In this document: positions 1-10,346 of the stretch, piece after piece | Position numbering within the stretch: the first letter of the stretch is position 1 | Layout of the letters: each line of letters starts with the position of its first letter | Assembly: GCA_964036315.1 (NCBI GenBank) | Contig: OZ038478.1 | Location: 143,160,557-143,224,556, forward strand | Length of the DNA stretch: 64,000 nucleotides | Reading direction: 5' to 3' | Source: Acanthosepion esculentum | Lineage: Eukaryota; Mollusca; Cephalopoda; Sepiida; Sepiidae | Notes under the pieces: generated by a model | The model's input: the letters and a program-made list of their open reading frames with translations, nothing else | Told to the model about the DNA's origin: nothing | Database searches by the model: none | Position numbers and translations under genes: made by a program

Positions 1-700
1 AAAAGGGGTAAAGTTTTTTTTTCTTTTTTTAAAGAGACCACCGCTTAGCAGAACTGAAAAATGGCACCCACCTCCTTTGAAGAATTTGCGTTGACAGCAG
101 GCCGGATTGGTTTTGGAAAAGGTTGGTTTTTTGGTAGTCTGATTTATGGCCCACTTGCCGGTCAATGTAGAGAGAGGGTGTTAAGTGTTCTGCCAACTGC
201 GTGTCGTCTCAGATCTCTGCTTCTTCTCCCTTTCGTTATTTTTTCGTTTCTACTTTTTCGTTTCTTAAAGCCCTCTCTTTTATTTGAAAAGGTCGGCTCC
301 ACTTGGGGCCATCCGGAATTTCTACGGGTCTCGAAAACTTAATTTTCATTGGCCAATATATAAAAAAAGGCCCTTCAAAAATTTTGCTTCTGACGGCTAT
401 TCCTTATCCGAAAGGGTCATAAAAATTGCACGATTTCACAGAAGAAATCAGAGTTTGGCAAACAATTTTGGCGGCAAATTCCTGATCCGAAAGGGTCATA
501 AAAAACGCACAGCTTTTTTTTTTACACACACCGTCCGACTTACAAAAAATACACCTCTCTCAAAAGACGTGTAAATACCAAAAAAACAACAACACCTAGA
601 CGGTTTTACATTTAATTTGACATTTTTTTAAATAAAAATAAAATTTTTATACTCTCCTCTCAAGAGAATGTGCAATAAACAAATCTAGTTTATTGCAAGA
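1..700 (-). repeat. BEL/Pao-type element, 3' LTR (cut by window edge)
   Basis: The stretch aligns over several hundred bases with 4524-5035, for example the shared 'ggccggattggttttgg' and 'cttggggccatccgg' segments. The two copies flank gag-pol coding remnants, so they are read as the LTR pair of one minus-strand element. Position 1 corresponds to about 4524, so the outer part of this LTR lies left of the window. Unlike the other copy it has a partial internal duplication around 'ccgaaagggtcataaaaa' (two copies near 408 and 488). The inner boundary is uncertain to about 80 bases. Open frames inside it look like chance. Confidence 0.7.
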
Positions 701-779
701 TTCTTTGTTTTATATAAATTTATAGAAACACCCTTATGGAAAAGGATCCCTTTACACAAAGATATATTCAAGAAAATTT

Positions 780-1457
780 TTACACAAAGTAAATTAATAT
801 ATAATACATTTTTTTTTTTTTAATATGAGGAACGTATTTGTAGACAATTTTATACGCAAAGTGTATATGACTTTTAGTTTCAATACCAAATATAAGGATC
901 ATCAGGACGATGTTTCCCGTGAGGTTAATACCAGGGTAGTCTGCTTCATTCAACGAAGGGGCCCCATTCGTCTTAAGTGAACAATTAAAGACAGGTCTTA
1001 TTTTGGTAGTGGTTTGGTCCTCAGACTTAAACACAGGTCTATGAGGTATCCAAATGTGGTCTTCAAACTTACCAGGAGCAACATCTATCTGTTCTATGAT
1101 CCCTTCTTCTTCTTGCTGGTTAAATATTTCAGCATATTCTTCATACAGATTCTGCTGTTCTAGTTTCTTTACTACTCTATTTAGTACATTAAGGGCTACA
1201 GCATGGTTCGAAGGGACAGATTTAATTTTATCCTCATCCCAAGCCAACTTCACATAATAACAATTGTCTTTATGTTGAATAGACATTTCAAACCGCTCAG
1301 TCTTCTCTTTGTCATAATCACTAACTGGGTCTTCATTAGGCCAGCCCAGAGACTCTATACTGAACATTTTCTCCAGGTTGCGTTCCACAAAACTTTCATT
1401 AAGATTTTCCGCAAAAGGATCCACGTGTCCCCCTTTTGGTTCTAATACGAAATTCAC
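780..1457 (-). pseudogene. BEL/Pao pol remnant: start of reverse transcriptase
   Basis: The first ~175 codons look like the BEL/Pao region leading into the reverse transcriptase, including 'HIWIPHRPVF' and 'IRPVFNCSLKTNGAPSLNE', the family's opening RT motif. After the NLTG segment the sequence stops resembling RT and runs into unrelated AT-rich sequence, so the palm, catalytic YxDD, RNase H and integrase are all missing. The simplest reading is an internal deletion joining the RT start to the 3' LTR. It lies downstream of the protease remnant of the same element. It cannot make an active polymerase. Confidence 0.75.
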
Positions 1458-1555
1458 GTGTGTAATGGGGCAAGAAGATTACTGAGAACTTACCGTACAG
1501 AAATTATCATCAGTAGCTTTCTTACGGTTTTTGGAAATAGCCATTTGATTAGGAG

Positions 1556-2236
1556 TCAAAAAGTTTGTACACTCCAAAATGGAATTACCCCCTCAGGAAT
1601 CTGCCAAGCGAATCCATCCATGCATTTAATCATTTGCATGGGTCCCATAAACTGGATTAAATCCACACCCAGAAGACCATGAATTGGAATGGGACTTTTA
1701 CCTCCCCCAAAATTGGCCGCCAATTTGTAGTTCAACCCTATGAGATTTTCCACAACGTTATGAAACCCATTAAGATTAAATTCAATATCAAAATCATCAT
1801 CAACCAGAACAGGCAAGGAGCGATGAAAATCATTGAAGCCAACATCAAACATTACTTTTCTTAGCTTCTTCAGCTTGGTTCCTAAAAATGTTTTTACGCT
1901 AAACTCTGTAGATGGAATTAATTCCCTTTTGCCTTTCACCTTTGTTAACACAGATCGAGAGAAATAAGATCTCTGACTTCCTGTGTCCACCAAACAATTG
2001 AATTCATAAGGTTTGTTTCCGTTAAAGACTGTTATAGCTACTATAGGTAAAATTAAATCTTGTTGTTTACTGCTGTTTTTGTAACACATATTGGTGGTTA
2101 GAGTTTTAGTTCGCTTAAATTTTAGCGGCCAAAGGGCACAGACATGTCCTTTGGATTTACAAAATTTACATTCCCATGGTAAGGCGTTATTTTTTGAAAT
2201 GCACTCTTGGCTCCCATGTCTGTGACTCATGCAAAG
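1556..2236 (-). pseudogene. BEL/Pao zinc-knuckle and aspartic protease region
   Basis: The frame carries a CCHC knuckle whose first cysteines lie just before the first Met (C-x2-C-x4-H-x4-C, 'CFLC....H....C'), then a second Cys/His cluster (CKFC....H), then a retroviral-type protease with the active-site triplet in 'CLVDTGSQRSYF' (Asp near residue 82). Further on is 'GLLGVDLI', where BEL proteases carry a conserved G-x-D segment. The frame differs from the gag frame upstream. The change falls near 2236 and is either a programmed shift or a lesion; since pol downstream is deleted, a lesion is more likely. Confidence 0.75.
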
Positions 2237-3359
2237 AAAACAAACTTCTTTCCTTACATTTCGCTAATCTAGATTCCAGAGAGGGGAACTTTGGACATGA
2301 AGTGCTAGAATGATTTTCAGTGCCACAAAACCTGCATATAATTGGGGTTTTTACATAGGTATTGAAATTTTCCAACGCAGAACAAGATTTGTTTAAATTT
2401 GATACCTTATCTGATCTACACTTTACCTCTTTATTAGTGTTATACTTAAATCTCGTTATGGCGAGAGTTTTGATAACGTCGTTATAGTTGTCAAAAATAT
2501 GCATCAGAGAAGGATAATTAGTCGCAGCAATACGAATGATCTCCCTTTTCAAAACACTGGGCAACCTAGAAAAAATAGTATAGCTCACATATTTATTTCC
2601 GGGTGTGTTATTTTCTAGGAAATTTAGTTCGAATGAGTTTTTTAACTCCAACAAGTCTGCTCTAACCTTGGTTAAATACTGTTTGACACCCTCAAATTCA
2701 GAGTCCAGCACAGGCTTATTTTCACTTATTTGCTTCAAAATTTCGTTCACAATATACTCGTGATCCCAATATTCTTTTAGCAACTGAATAGCGACATCGT
2801 AATTTCCGTTAGTAATAGTTAAATGTTGGCTAATCTGCAGAGCATAATCTGCTAGATATTCTCTTAGGTATTGTAACTTGATAGCTTTACATTTCACTGC
2901 TACCATGCAGTTTTGAAATTGAGTAACAAAGTTTTTGAAGGCGAACTTGTCTTCACAGTTTTTACCACTAAATTTGGGACAATTAAGTTTGGGAGCGAAA
3001 AAACACGTACCGGAATTAGAAGCCTCATCTACCTTCACAACATCACTTTCATTGTTTTTTGTAATTCGTTCACCTATCTTAGCTAGAGCCTCCACAGTAT
3101 CACATTGAAATTGTTCAAAGGAGTAATCCTTCGACTCTGACTCTTCAATGTTACTATCGAGGTAGATATCTATTTGGTCAGTAACCGTTTCCATGGTTTG
3201 CAACCACTTAAATATCGTTTGCTCATGAGTAGTGAGCTGGGCCTTTACAATATTTTCTTTGGCCTTCAGCGCATTTATAGATCTCTCAATTCTTCCCTTC
3301 AACTGACGCTTCTTTTTAAAAAGTCTATTAAGTTCCATCTTCCCGCAAATACACCTCAA
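2187..3359 (-). CDS. BEL/Pao gag-like protein (N-terminal part of polyprotein)
   Basis: This is an open frame of 390 codons. The first ~110 residues are charged and helical, likely coiled coil. They are followed by a DUF1759-type gag core: 'LNCPKFSGKNCEDKFAFKNF', then 'KAIKLQYLREYL' and 'AIQLLKEYWDHEYIVNEI', the usual BEL/Pao capsid-like signature. A zinc knuckle, C-x2-C-x4-H-x4-C ('CRFCGTENHSSTSC'), lies near residue 340. The role would be assembly of the retrotransposon particle and RNA binding. The Met at 3359 is the first in frame and follows the noncoding leader. The frame is intact, but the element is dead because pol is truncated. Confidence 0.75.
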   Translation of the reverse strand: MRCICGKMELNRLFKKKRQLKGRIERSINALKAKENIVKAQLTTHEQTIFKWLQTMETVTDQIDIYLDSNIEESESKDYSFEQFQCDTVEALAKIGERITKNNESDVVKVDEASNSGTCFFAPKLNCPKFSGKNCEDKFAFKNFVTQFQNCMVAVKCKAIKLQYLREYLADYALQISQHLTITNGNYDVAIQLLKEYWDHEYIVNEILKQISENKPVLDSEFEGVKQYLTKVRADLLELKNSFELNFLENNTPGNKYVSYTIFSRLPSVLKREIIRIAATNYPSLMHIFDNYNDVIKTLAITRFKYNTNKEVKCRSDKVSNLNKSCSALENFNTYVKTPIICRFCGTENHSSTSCPKFPSLESRLAKCKERSLFSLHESQTWEPRVHFKK

Positions 3360-4215
3360 TTTATTTTAAAATTTAAAGTCAGGTAATTTTACCGATTGGG
3401 ACCCGAAATGTTCTGTGAATTTAGCGTCGAAGTAGGATTTTTGTTAATTTCAGCAGTAAATACTGAATTTTCGTATAAATGTATTCTTTAAAATGAAATG
3501 AAAATCAAAATTTTGCAGGTTATTTTAACGTTAACACTCTGGTAAGACGATAACTCCAGTCCAGACTACTGGATATTAATTTTGAGGAAAAAAGACATTT
3601 GAATTTTTAAAGGAATAATAGGCAAAACCTACGCATAGATTTTCCAGTTAGTTTTATATAGTTAACACTCGTTTAACATTTTTTAGTTTAATTCAGTCAC
3701 AATAACTGAAGAATATTTTTGTTTTAAGAAATTACGGCAGAAATTCACCTTCGAAATTCCTCCGATAACTTCTAAACAGAATTTTTGTTTGAAATAATAC
3801 CGAATTTACGTTTGTTTGGTGCGAAATATAATTTTTAAACTAAAGGCGGGATTTATACAAATTCCCCTTCACCTTTTAAGTCAAGACCACGCTCAACATT
3901 TAAGAAAATGTTTAGAAAATTTTAAGGGAAGGCAGAAATCCACCTTTCGTTTGAATAAGAGTTAATCTAAAAGAATTTTTTTTTTTTTTTAGTTTTTAGC
4001 CTGATGAGAAAGGTTATCCAGCCAGACGGTACAAAGAAAAATTTCCCTTAAAAAAAAAAAAAATCACGCAGACGTGTCTTGTAAAAACGAACACAAATGT
4101 TCTTTGCATTCAGGAATTTAGTAAGCGCATTTACATTAACTGTTTTGTGCAAAGAGTAAAAATTTTGTTTCATTTTTTTTTTCACTCTCCTACCAACTCC
4201 TTGTGCCAGACACAA
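3360..4215 (-). other. BEL/Pao leader between 5' LTR and gag
   Basis: About 850 bases, AT-rich, without a convincing frame on either strand. By position this is the 5' untranslated leader of the BEL/Pao element, containing the primer-binding site and packaging region. No primer-binding site could be assigned confidently, because the LTR inner edge is not sharp. Confidence 0.45.
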
Positions 4216-5035
4216 AATTTAGTTGGCAGCAGAAAGACAAATCACTGCGTAAAATTTTAAAAACAGGAAAAAAACATTTATTGTACAATTATTTTACAAG
4301 AATCACAAAGGTACAGACAAGAACAAGAAAGGTTGCACAAAAATGTCCTTCTGTGCGCCTAACACGGTAGGATAAAAATATTTTCCTGGGGTTTCTAAAA
4401 AGGAAATACCCACAGAAACAAGCTATGAAATTAATTGTTTAGTCTAACTCTGGTTTTTTAAAATTTTACACCCTTTAAAAATACAAAAGGATATAGTTTT
4501 AAATCCTTTACAAAAATACAAAAAAGGGATAAAGTTCTTTTTTTTAAGAGACCAACACTTAGCAGAACTCACAAAAGCACCCACCTCCTTTGAAGAATTT
4601 TCGTTAACAGGCCGGATTGGTTTTGGAAAAGGTTGGTTTTTTGGTAGTTATAGAAAAAAGGCTGATTTATGGCCCACTTGCCGGTCGATGTAGAGAGGGT
4701 GTTATGTGGTTTGCCAACTGCGTGCCGTCTCAGATCTCTGCTTCTTCTCCCTTTCGTTATTTTTTCGTTTCCACTGTTTCTTAAAGCTCTTTTATTTGGA
4801 AAAGTCGGCTCCACTTGGGGCCATCCGGAAATTCTACGGGTCTCGAAAACTTAATTTTAATTGGCCAATATGTAAAAAAAGGCCCTTCAAAAATTTCGCT
4901 TCTGGTGGCTATTCCTGATCTGAAAAGGTCATAAAAATCGCACAATTTCACACAAGAAAATCAGAGTTTGGCAAACTTTTTTTTTTTTTTTTTTAATTCT
5001 TTTTAAATAGAAATTAAATTTTTATATAGCAGAAA
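4216..5035 (-). repeat. BEL/Pao-type element, 5' LTR
   Basis: From 4524 this copy matches positions 1-700 at high similarity with small indels. The 4216-4523 part has no partner in the window because the other LTR runs off the left edge. On the element's sense (minus) strand a polyadenylation-like AATAAA lies near 4275, fitting R/U5 at this end. A long T run at 4979-4996 replaces sequence present in the other LTR. Both outer edges are approximate. Confidence 0.65.
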
Positions 5036-5134
5036 AGAGGAAAGGATTGTTTTCCCGTTTTATGAAAAACCATTGAAAAACAATGAAAAGGAAATGATTT
5101 TACCCATTTTCTGTTATTTTAACTGTCTTTCGTG
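5036..5134. other. Short AT-rich spacer
   Basis: About 100 bases between the BEL/Pao LTR and the outer CsRn1-related LTR. Nothing recognised. Confidence 0.5.
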
Positions 5135-5948
5135 TGTTGCGGATGTGTGATGAGTTGGATGTATCAGAAGGTTAAATTGCTTGAATATTTAGAAATGGGT
5201 GTGTTCGATAAACATTCATCCACAACAAATAAAACAAGAAAGCATTTCAAAGCAATCAATTAGAAAGAAAATTCAAGGCGAAACGATGGAATTAAAGATT
5301 TCAACAATAACATGCATTTATATACGTTTGACATACATATAGTGAATTTATAATTAATCATTAAGTGTAACGTGCTAGACAAAAATGTATGGAATGACCA
5401 TGTAATGATTTGGTGTCTAAGAGTTTACAGTTCAGGTTTGTTGATGAAATTAAACAAGTTAAGATCTGTAGAGTGAAAATTGTCACTTATGTAAGTTCAG
5501 ATGTTAGTGTGTATGTGTGTTTTAGTCGTAATTGAATGTTTAAAGTCTCAAGGAGTTATGAACCTTTAACTGTATTAATAATAGTTGGTTGATGAATACA
5601 ATTTCTACTTGGTAGTGAATATTATCACTCTTTTTAGTAAATTGTAGAGTTCTTGAGAGAGATATGGTGATTATTGAGTCAGCAAGTTGACGCGCGAAAT
5701 GTTCGTTGGGTCAGTGTAAGGACACGCGAGGAGTTGTTTAGCATCTCTCGAAGATTATGTTACTGACTGAATCGGATCAAACGATCCTATTCATTTATTT
5801 CCCGTGATTCAAATCGGCCCCAAAGCGATGAGCGGGAAAACAGATTTGTAGAGAATTGCTACACTTTTTGTGCTGTCTCGACCAATGAGAAGTCAAGATC
5901 TAAAAAAGTGAAGTGCTGATTGGTTCGGATTGGTTTGGTAGAAGAGTG
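5135..5948 (-). repeat. Outer (older) CsRn1-related LTR, left part
   Basis: Begins TGTTGCGG and shows patchy similarity, in order, to the LTR at 5949-6775: 'gttgacgcgcgaaa', 'gtctcgaccaat', 'tgattggt'. Its last ~50 bases are at 32171-32220, ending in ACA. When the nested gypsy element is removed (4-bp duplication AGTG), the two parts join into one LTR of about 860 bp, similar in length to the inner LTR (827 bp). No internal region of its own is visible, so it looks like an old solo LTR of a related family. No clear target duplication was found for it. Confidence 0.6.
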
Positions 5949-6775
5949 TGTTGAGATTGCTATGAAATTAGTGTGAAATCAGGTTTTTTGGTTTGAGATG
6001 ATAAGCGTGAAAAGTATGTTCTTCATATTAATCACAACAATATTAAACATAGACATACAATTTGAATAAATCTCAAGGCAATATTGAACAAAGAAACAAA
6101 GTTAGTCGTGAATACAATTAGAAAAAAAACACTGACCATTTATATACGATAAATTATAATTTGGAAAAGGTTGTGTTTCAGATTTGATTATTTGGATGTT
6201 TGACGAAATGTGAAATAAGTATTTTTATGAATTTAAAGTTCAGGAATGTTCCTTTGTTTAGCAAAAGTGTTCACGTGTAAATTTAATGAGACTTTATCGA
6301 GGGATACATTTTAAAGTAATGTATTGCGAGATTTTTGTTGATTTTTGTATGTTCTTGTTTTGACAGAGTTATTCACCCTGGACTGTATTTTTTATCTTAA
6401 TGCTTGATTTGCAGTTTCTGTTTAATAGTGTAGATAACACCTTTTTTTTTTTAGAAATGTGCAATGAATTCAGAGAGACAGAACGAGATTGAAAGTTGAG
6501 TCAGGTGTTGACGAAAAGTCCTTTAATCAAAATGTAGACACGCGTGGATCTCTGTGAAAATCTCTCTGGGGCGAATTAGACTGAGATTTGTCCTTTTATT
6601 TACTGAGAAGTTAGTACAGGCGCCAGTGACTTTTGGCGGCAAAGCAATTCTGGGGTCGTCTCGACCAATAATAAGCCGAGTTTCGCAATGTGTTGTGTTG
6701 ATTGGTCGAAACTAGCTCTTATGGAATAGTCTATTTTTTAACGGTGGTGAGTGGGAAAATATGGAAGATTCTACA
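5949..6775 (-). repeat. CsRn1-like element, 3' LTR (uninterrupted)
   Basis: An 827-bp LTR, TGTTGAGATTGC...GATTCTACA. It matches the split LTR at 10347-10985/31964-32170 throughout, and so shows the pre-insertion state of the LINE target: 'gcgaattagactgag' around 6571-6585. Several indels and substitutions separate the two LTRs, so the element is not very recent. Confidence 0.85.
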
Positions 6776-6879
6776 AAGTTTAATGGTCTACGTAGTTTGG
6801 ACATTAATATGTATAAAAGGTAGTATACTTTGCTGGCCACTGAACGGGCCTGGTCTGTGTAGGTGGGTTAATTTGCGGT

Positions 6880-7110
6880 TCAGGCGTAGAAGATGGGTGA
6901 TGTCTCAGAAACAGGTGTTTGCTGAGTTGTCACAGGTTTGTCGTCACTGTTGATATTATCTCGTTTTAACCGGTCAATGCTGACCGTAGTTCGCTTGCTG
7001 GCGAGATCTAAAACAAAATATTTCGACGCTCGAGAAATAGCCTGATGCGGTCCAGTGTAGTTGGGTGTTAAAGGTGTACGAAATTGGCTGTATGCAGATC
7101 AGCTGGGATG
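6880..7110 (-). pseudogene. CsRn1-like integrase C-terminal end
   Basis: In a frame different from the main integrase frame, residues read 'PNYTGPHQAISR', 'KYFVLDLASKRTTVSIDRLK', which is the beta-rich C-terminal integrase module common in CsRn1 and related gypsy pol proteins ('VSIDRLKP'). It ends shortly before the 3' LTR. The module is separated from the catalytic core by a frameshift near 7080. Confidence 0.65.
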
Positions 7111-7988
7111 TAATATGGCCTGTGAAAGGCTCTGGTCGGCGTATAAACCGTTTCAGACATCTTCTGCCGAAGGTCGTTGACAAACTGGCTGGTAGGTAGG
7201 TTGTCCGATACAGGGCCGAAGATCTGTCCTGGCAAGATTAGGGGAGTCCCAAAAACCAAGTCAGCACTGGTACAGTTCAGGTTCTGCTTGACCGTATTTC
7301 TCAAAGCCAGCATGATCAGGGGAAGTTTATCAACCCAAGTTCGACCGTTGGTTGAAGCAGTTATAGCGTACTTAAGCTGCCAATGGAATCTTTCTACGAG
7401 GCCGTTGGAACAAGGGTGATATGCTGTCGTGGAAATGTGTTTAATTCCCAATAGATCAGTGAATTCGTTAAAAAGGGCTGATTGAAACTGTGGACCTCTA
7501 TCGGTAGCGATTACCGAAGGGCATCCGAAGGTTGTAATCCAGTTGTTAAAAACAGCACTCGCCACTGTTTCAGCTGTAGTTGATTGCAGAGGAATGGCGA
7601 CTGGCCACCGCGTAAACCGGTCGATTATGGTCAAAATATACTCAAATGCGTTGGCATTTTCAAGTGGACCCAACAAATTAGCATGCAAGTGGGTAAAACG
7701 TCCGTCTGGTTTGGCAAAGGTTGATGTAGGTGCTCTCGTGTGTCGGCCAACTTTGGTGGCTTGGCAACGTAAACACGTGGGACAACTGCTTAATGTCAGC
7801 TGCCATACCGGGCCAGATAAATCTGTCCGATATGGTCCGCAACGTCGCTTTGCCTCCAGGATGTGCTTGTGAATGAAAATGTTCGAAAAACAGACGTCGC
7901 ATATTTGGCGGAATGTACGGACGCGGGTTACCCGTGCTGGTGTCACAATAGAATGCCCTGGTTGTAAACGGGAGTGGTCTTTTTTCAA
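7068..7988 (-). pseudogene. CsRn1-like integrase core
   Basis: Contains the second half of the HHCC zinc finger ('CPTCLRC') and then the DDE core. The first catalytic position reads 'HLHANLLGPL', where Asn stands in place of the usual Asp. The second Asp is present in 'VIATDRGPQF' and the Glu in 'SNGLVERFHWQLK'. The known role is cutting and joining cDNA ends into the host genome. Loss of the first acidic residue and flanking frameshifts would abolish this. Confidence 0.8.
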
Positions 7989-8178
7989 TTTTTAAAGAAG
8001 TGTCTGAGTGGATAGCTTGCAGGTTTTCGTCTTTGTCTTGCTCGTCAGCTAGATTATCAAAGTTCATTGTTGTACTCTGCACTGCACTGAGAGTTGTACG
8101 AGACAAGGTGTCGGCCACGGTATTACTAGCTCCACTAATATAGCGTATATCCGATGAGAATTGTGATATGTAGTCCAT
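7678..8178 (-). pseudogene. CsRn1-like RNase H end and integrase zinc-finger start
   Basis: Begins with the end of the RNase H/tether region ('ISGASNTVADTLSR') and continues to the His pair of the integrase zinc finger ('HFHSQAHPGGKAT', 'RFIWPGMAADIKQL'). The matching Cys pair falls in the next frame (7068-7988), so a frameshift lies inside the zinc finger near 7870. Confidence 0.75.
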
Positions 8179-8263
8179 GTAGCGGATATCACGCGGATTG
8201 TGTTTATCTGACTTAGCATGTAGAGCGTATGTAAGTGGCTTATGATCTGGAAAAATGGAAAAA

Positions 8264-8713
8264 TCACGACCTTCTAGAATGTGCCGGCAGTCTGATGGCT
8301 AAATAAATTGCCAACAGTTCACGGCTGAGGGTACTATACTTCTGTTGGGTCGTATTTAGCTTAATCGAGAAAAATGACAGTTGTCTTTCCACACCGTTGA
8401 ATAACTGAAGTACTGCACCAACTGTATCCGACGACGCATCGGTAGTTAGCGTCAGTTTCGCGTCGGGTGAAGACGTGATATACACAAGTTTGGTACAATC
8501 CTGCAAAGCTTGCTTCGCTTTCTGAAAAGAATCCATCTCGCCCACAGATAACACAATCTTCGGGTTTTTCCGCTTATGCTTAGAAAGGAGATTCGTCAGT
8601 GGAAGAAGTATAATGGCACAGTCACGTATAAATCGGCGATAATAGTTGATCATGCCAATGAATCGCCGTAGCTGTCGTAATGTTGACGGTGGTGGGAAGT
8701 CACTAATGGCCAT
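8264..8713 (-). pseudogene. CsRn1-like RT thumb and RNase H
   Basis: Begins with the RT thumb ('LRQLRRFIGMINYYRRFI') and passes into RNase H with acidic residues in 'LTTDASSDTVGAVL' and 'LSRELLAIYLAIR'. It removes RNA from the RNA/DNA hybrid during reverse transcription. The frame breaks before the final RNase H segment, which continues in another frame at 8178. Confidence 0.75.
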
Positions 8714-8788
8714 GACCTTTTCGTCCAGGGGAGCTAAGCCATTCTCATCAATGACGTGACCAAGGAAAGTTAATTTACGGACAGCGAA

Positions 8789-9208
8789 TTAGCATTTATC
8801 GATGTCTAACTTTAATCCGTAATGTTGCAATCGTTCAAAGACTGATTGTGGATGGTTACGATGTTCCTCGGGCGTTTTACTTGCTATCAGTACGTCGCCA
8901 ATGTACGCATAAGTATAAGGTAATCCGCGGAGGACTTCGTCTATCAGACGCTGAAAAGATTGCGCTGCATTACGGAGTTCGAACGGCATTCGGGTAAATT
9001 CGTAGAACCCGAACGGTGTCGTAATCGCTGTTTTATGAATATCAGATGGTTCGATAGGAATCTGATAAAAATCTTTCTTCAAGTCCAGCTTGGTGAAGAC
9101 AGTAGCGCCTTCAAGGGACAAAGCAAAGTCCTTAATATGAGGGATTGGATATTTGTCTGGCACGGTTCGATCGTTTAGGAATCTAATGTCTACACGGTCG
9201 CCAGGCAT
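8789..9208 (-). pseudogene. CsRn1-like reverse transcriptase palm
   Basis: RT motifs appear in order: 'YPIPHIKDF', '[15 protein letters not shown]' with the first catalytic Asp, '[25 protein letters not shown]', then '[11 protein letters not shown]'. The last is the catalytic YxDD box with its first Asp changed to Gly. Together with frame breaks on both sides, this copy cannot polymerise DNA. The fingers are in the neighbouring frame at 9183-9566. Confidence 0.8.
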
Positions 9209-9566
9209 CAGGTTCGTTCTTAGGGACCATGTGTAACGGACTGGAAGATGGTCTTATTATGCCCAGCTTGAGCATGTTCTCGAATTCTTCCTTAGCCACC
9301 CGTAATTTAGTTGGGTGTAGACAACGGGGTGACACGTGGACGGGGGGTCCATTTGTTTTAATTGTATGTGTAGTGTTGTGCTTTATGGGTTCCGTATGAG
9401 TGAACGGTGATAAAAGAGATTTGTACTGCTTAAGCAAATCTTCGCAACCATTCGCACTAGGTATCAGAGCAGTCAGTCCAACCGTGGAAAGCTTGGATAA
9501 AAATCCGCGTCGTCGCATATCCGTGCGCGTATCGGTAAGAGTTCGAGATGGCAGTTCGACGGACAA
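9183..9566 (-). pseudogene. CsRn1-like protease-RT linker and RT fingers
   Basis: The frame ends with '[37 protein letters not shown]', the standard N-terminal RT finger region of gypsy pol. The preceding part is the protease-RT linker. It overlaps the palm frame at 9183-9208, which marks a frameshift. Confidence 0.75.
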
Positions 9567-9616
9567 GTTGAAGTGTGCGAGGAAATCCGCTCCTATAATC
9601 GGTAACTCTACATCAG

Positions 9617-9880
9617 CTATAGTGAAGGTCCATGTATATATTCTCTCCGTAGGCCGATGCTTAAGGACCTAACACGCTCGCCATACGTGTTGCTGTATGT
9701 GCCGTTTGCGGCCTGTAGCTTGAGTTTAGTTTGTCTGGGCGTTATTGACGACTTCTTACAATAACTAGGCGGTATAACGCTGATTTGAGCGCCAGTGTCA
9801 ACTAGGAATTTCAATTTGCTGTTGTCGAAAACGTAGAATAGGCGATTTCCGTTTTCTACCCCACCAGCACACGCCTTCAA
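9617..9880 (-). pseudogene. CsRn1-like aspartic protease
   Basis: Active-site motif 'FLVDTGAQISVIPPS' with Asp at residue 28 of the frame. It would cleave the Gag-Pol polyprotein. It overlaps the gag zinc-motif frame by four bases, and the downstream part continues in a different frame, so both ends are interrupted. Confidence 0.8.
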
Positions 9881-10152
9881 TGGCTGCCAGGTTCGGAGTT
9901 TCCCACGTTTTTATACGCACATGGTGGCTGACACTTTCTTGCACGGGCGCCAAACACTTCATGATACCAGCAATAGATTCTCTGGCGGTGACGAGTATGT
10001 CTCGCCGTTGATCGTCGCCTACCAGGATTGTGTATGTTAGCTGACGTATCGCGACTTCGTCCAGGAATGCTTCGAATACTGTCTAGGCGTAAAGAGAGTT
10101 TCTTTAGTTCGGCAGTCAAAAAATGGAGTTGTTGGTTAACATCCGGAGTCAT
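9877..10152 (-). pseudogene. CsRn1-like gag C-terminal end with CHCC zinc motif
   Basis: The segment 'CWYHEVFGARARKCQPPC' gives Cys-x2-His-x9-Cys-x3-Cys, the CHCC arrangement known from the CsRn1 group instead of the usual CCHC. The 60 residues before it are a basic linker. The matrix/capsid part is missing: only about 195 bases separate the Met from the 5' LTR, whereas family members carry a few hundred gag residues. Deletion is the likely cause. Confidence 0.7.
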
Positions 10153-10346
10153 GTCGACTGAGGTTTTGTTTTTTGAAATAATGTGGTTAACAATTATGTT
10201 GTAGCCTTATTTAAAAATCGAAGATACCAATTTTGTTGGTTAATATACGAACGTCAGTGGTGATCAATTTTGTTGTTATTGCCTGTTTAAACGTCAGGGT
10301 TACCAATTTTAAAACACGACATGCAAACGTCGGTGGTCACCGATTT
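10153..10346 (-). promoter_or_regulatory. Leader with repeated tRNA-Trp-type primer-binding motif
   Basis: On the minus strand, right after the LTR end, the sequence reads CGGTGACCACCGACGT, close to the tRNA-Trp primer site TGGTGACCCCGACGT used by CsRn1-group elements. Related motifs recur further in: TGGTAACCCTGACGT (starting opposite 10290) and a weaker one opposite 10250, each followed by similar spacer sequence ('aattttgttg' on the plus strand). The copies are 36-40 bases apart. Confidence 0.6.

Noticed and set aside
61..574. Open frames of about 95 codons in the left BEL/Pao LTR
   Set aside because: They lie in LTR sequence, are not kept in the same form in the other LTR, and have no domain.
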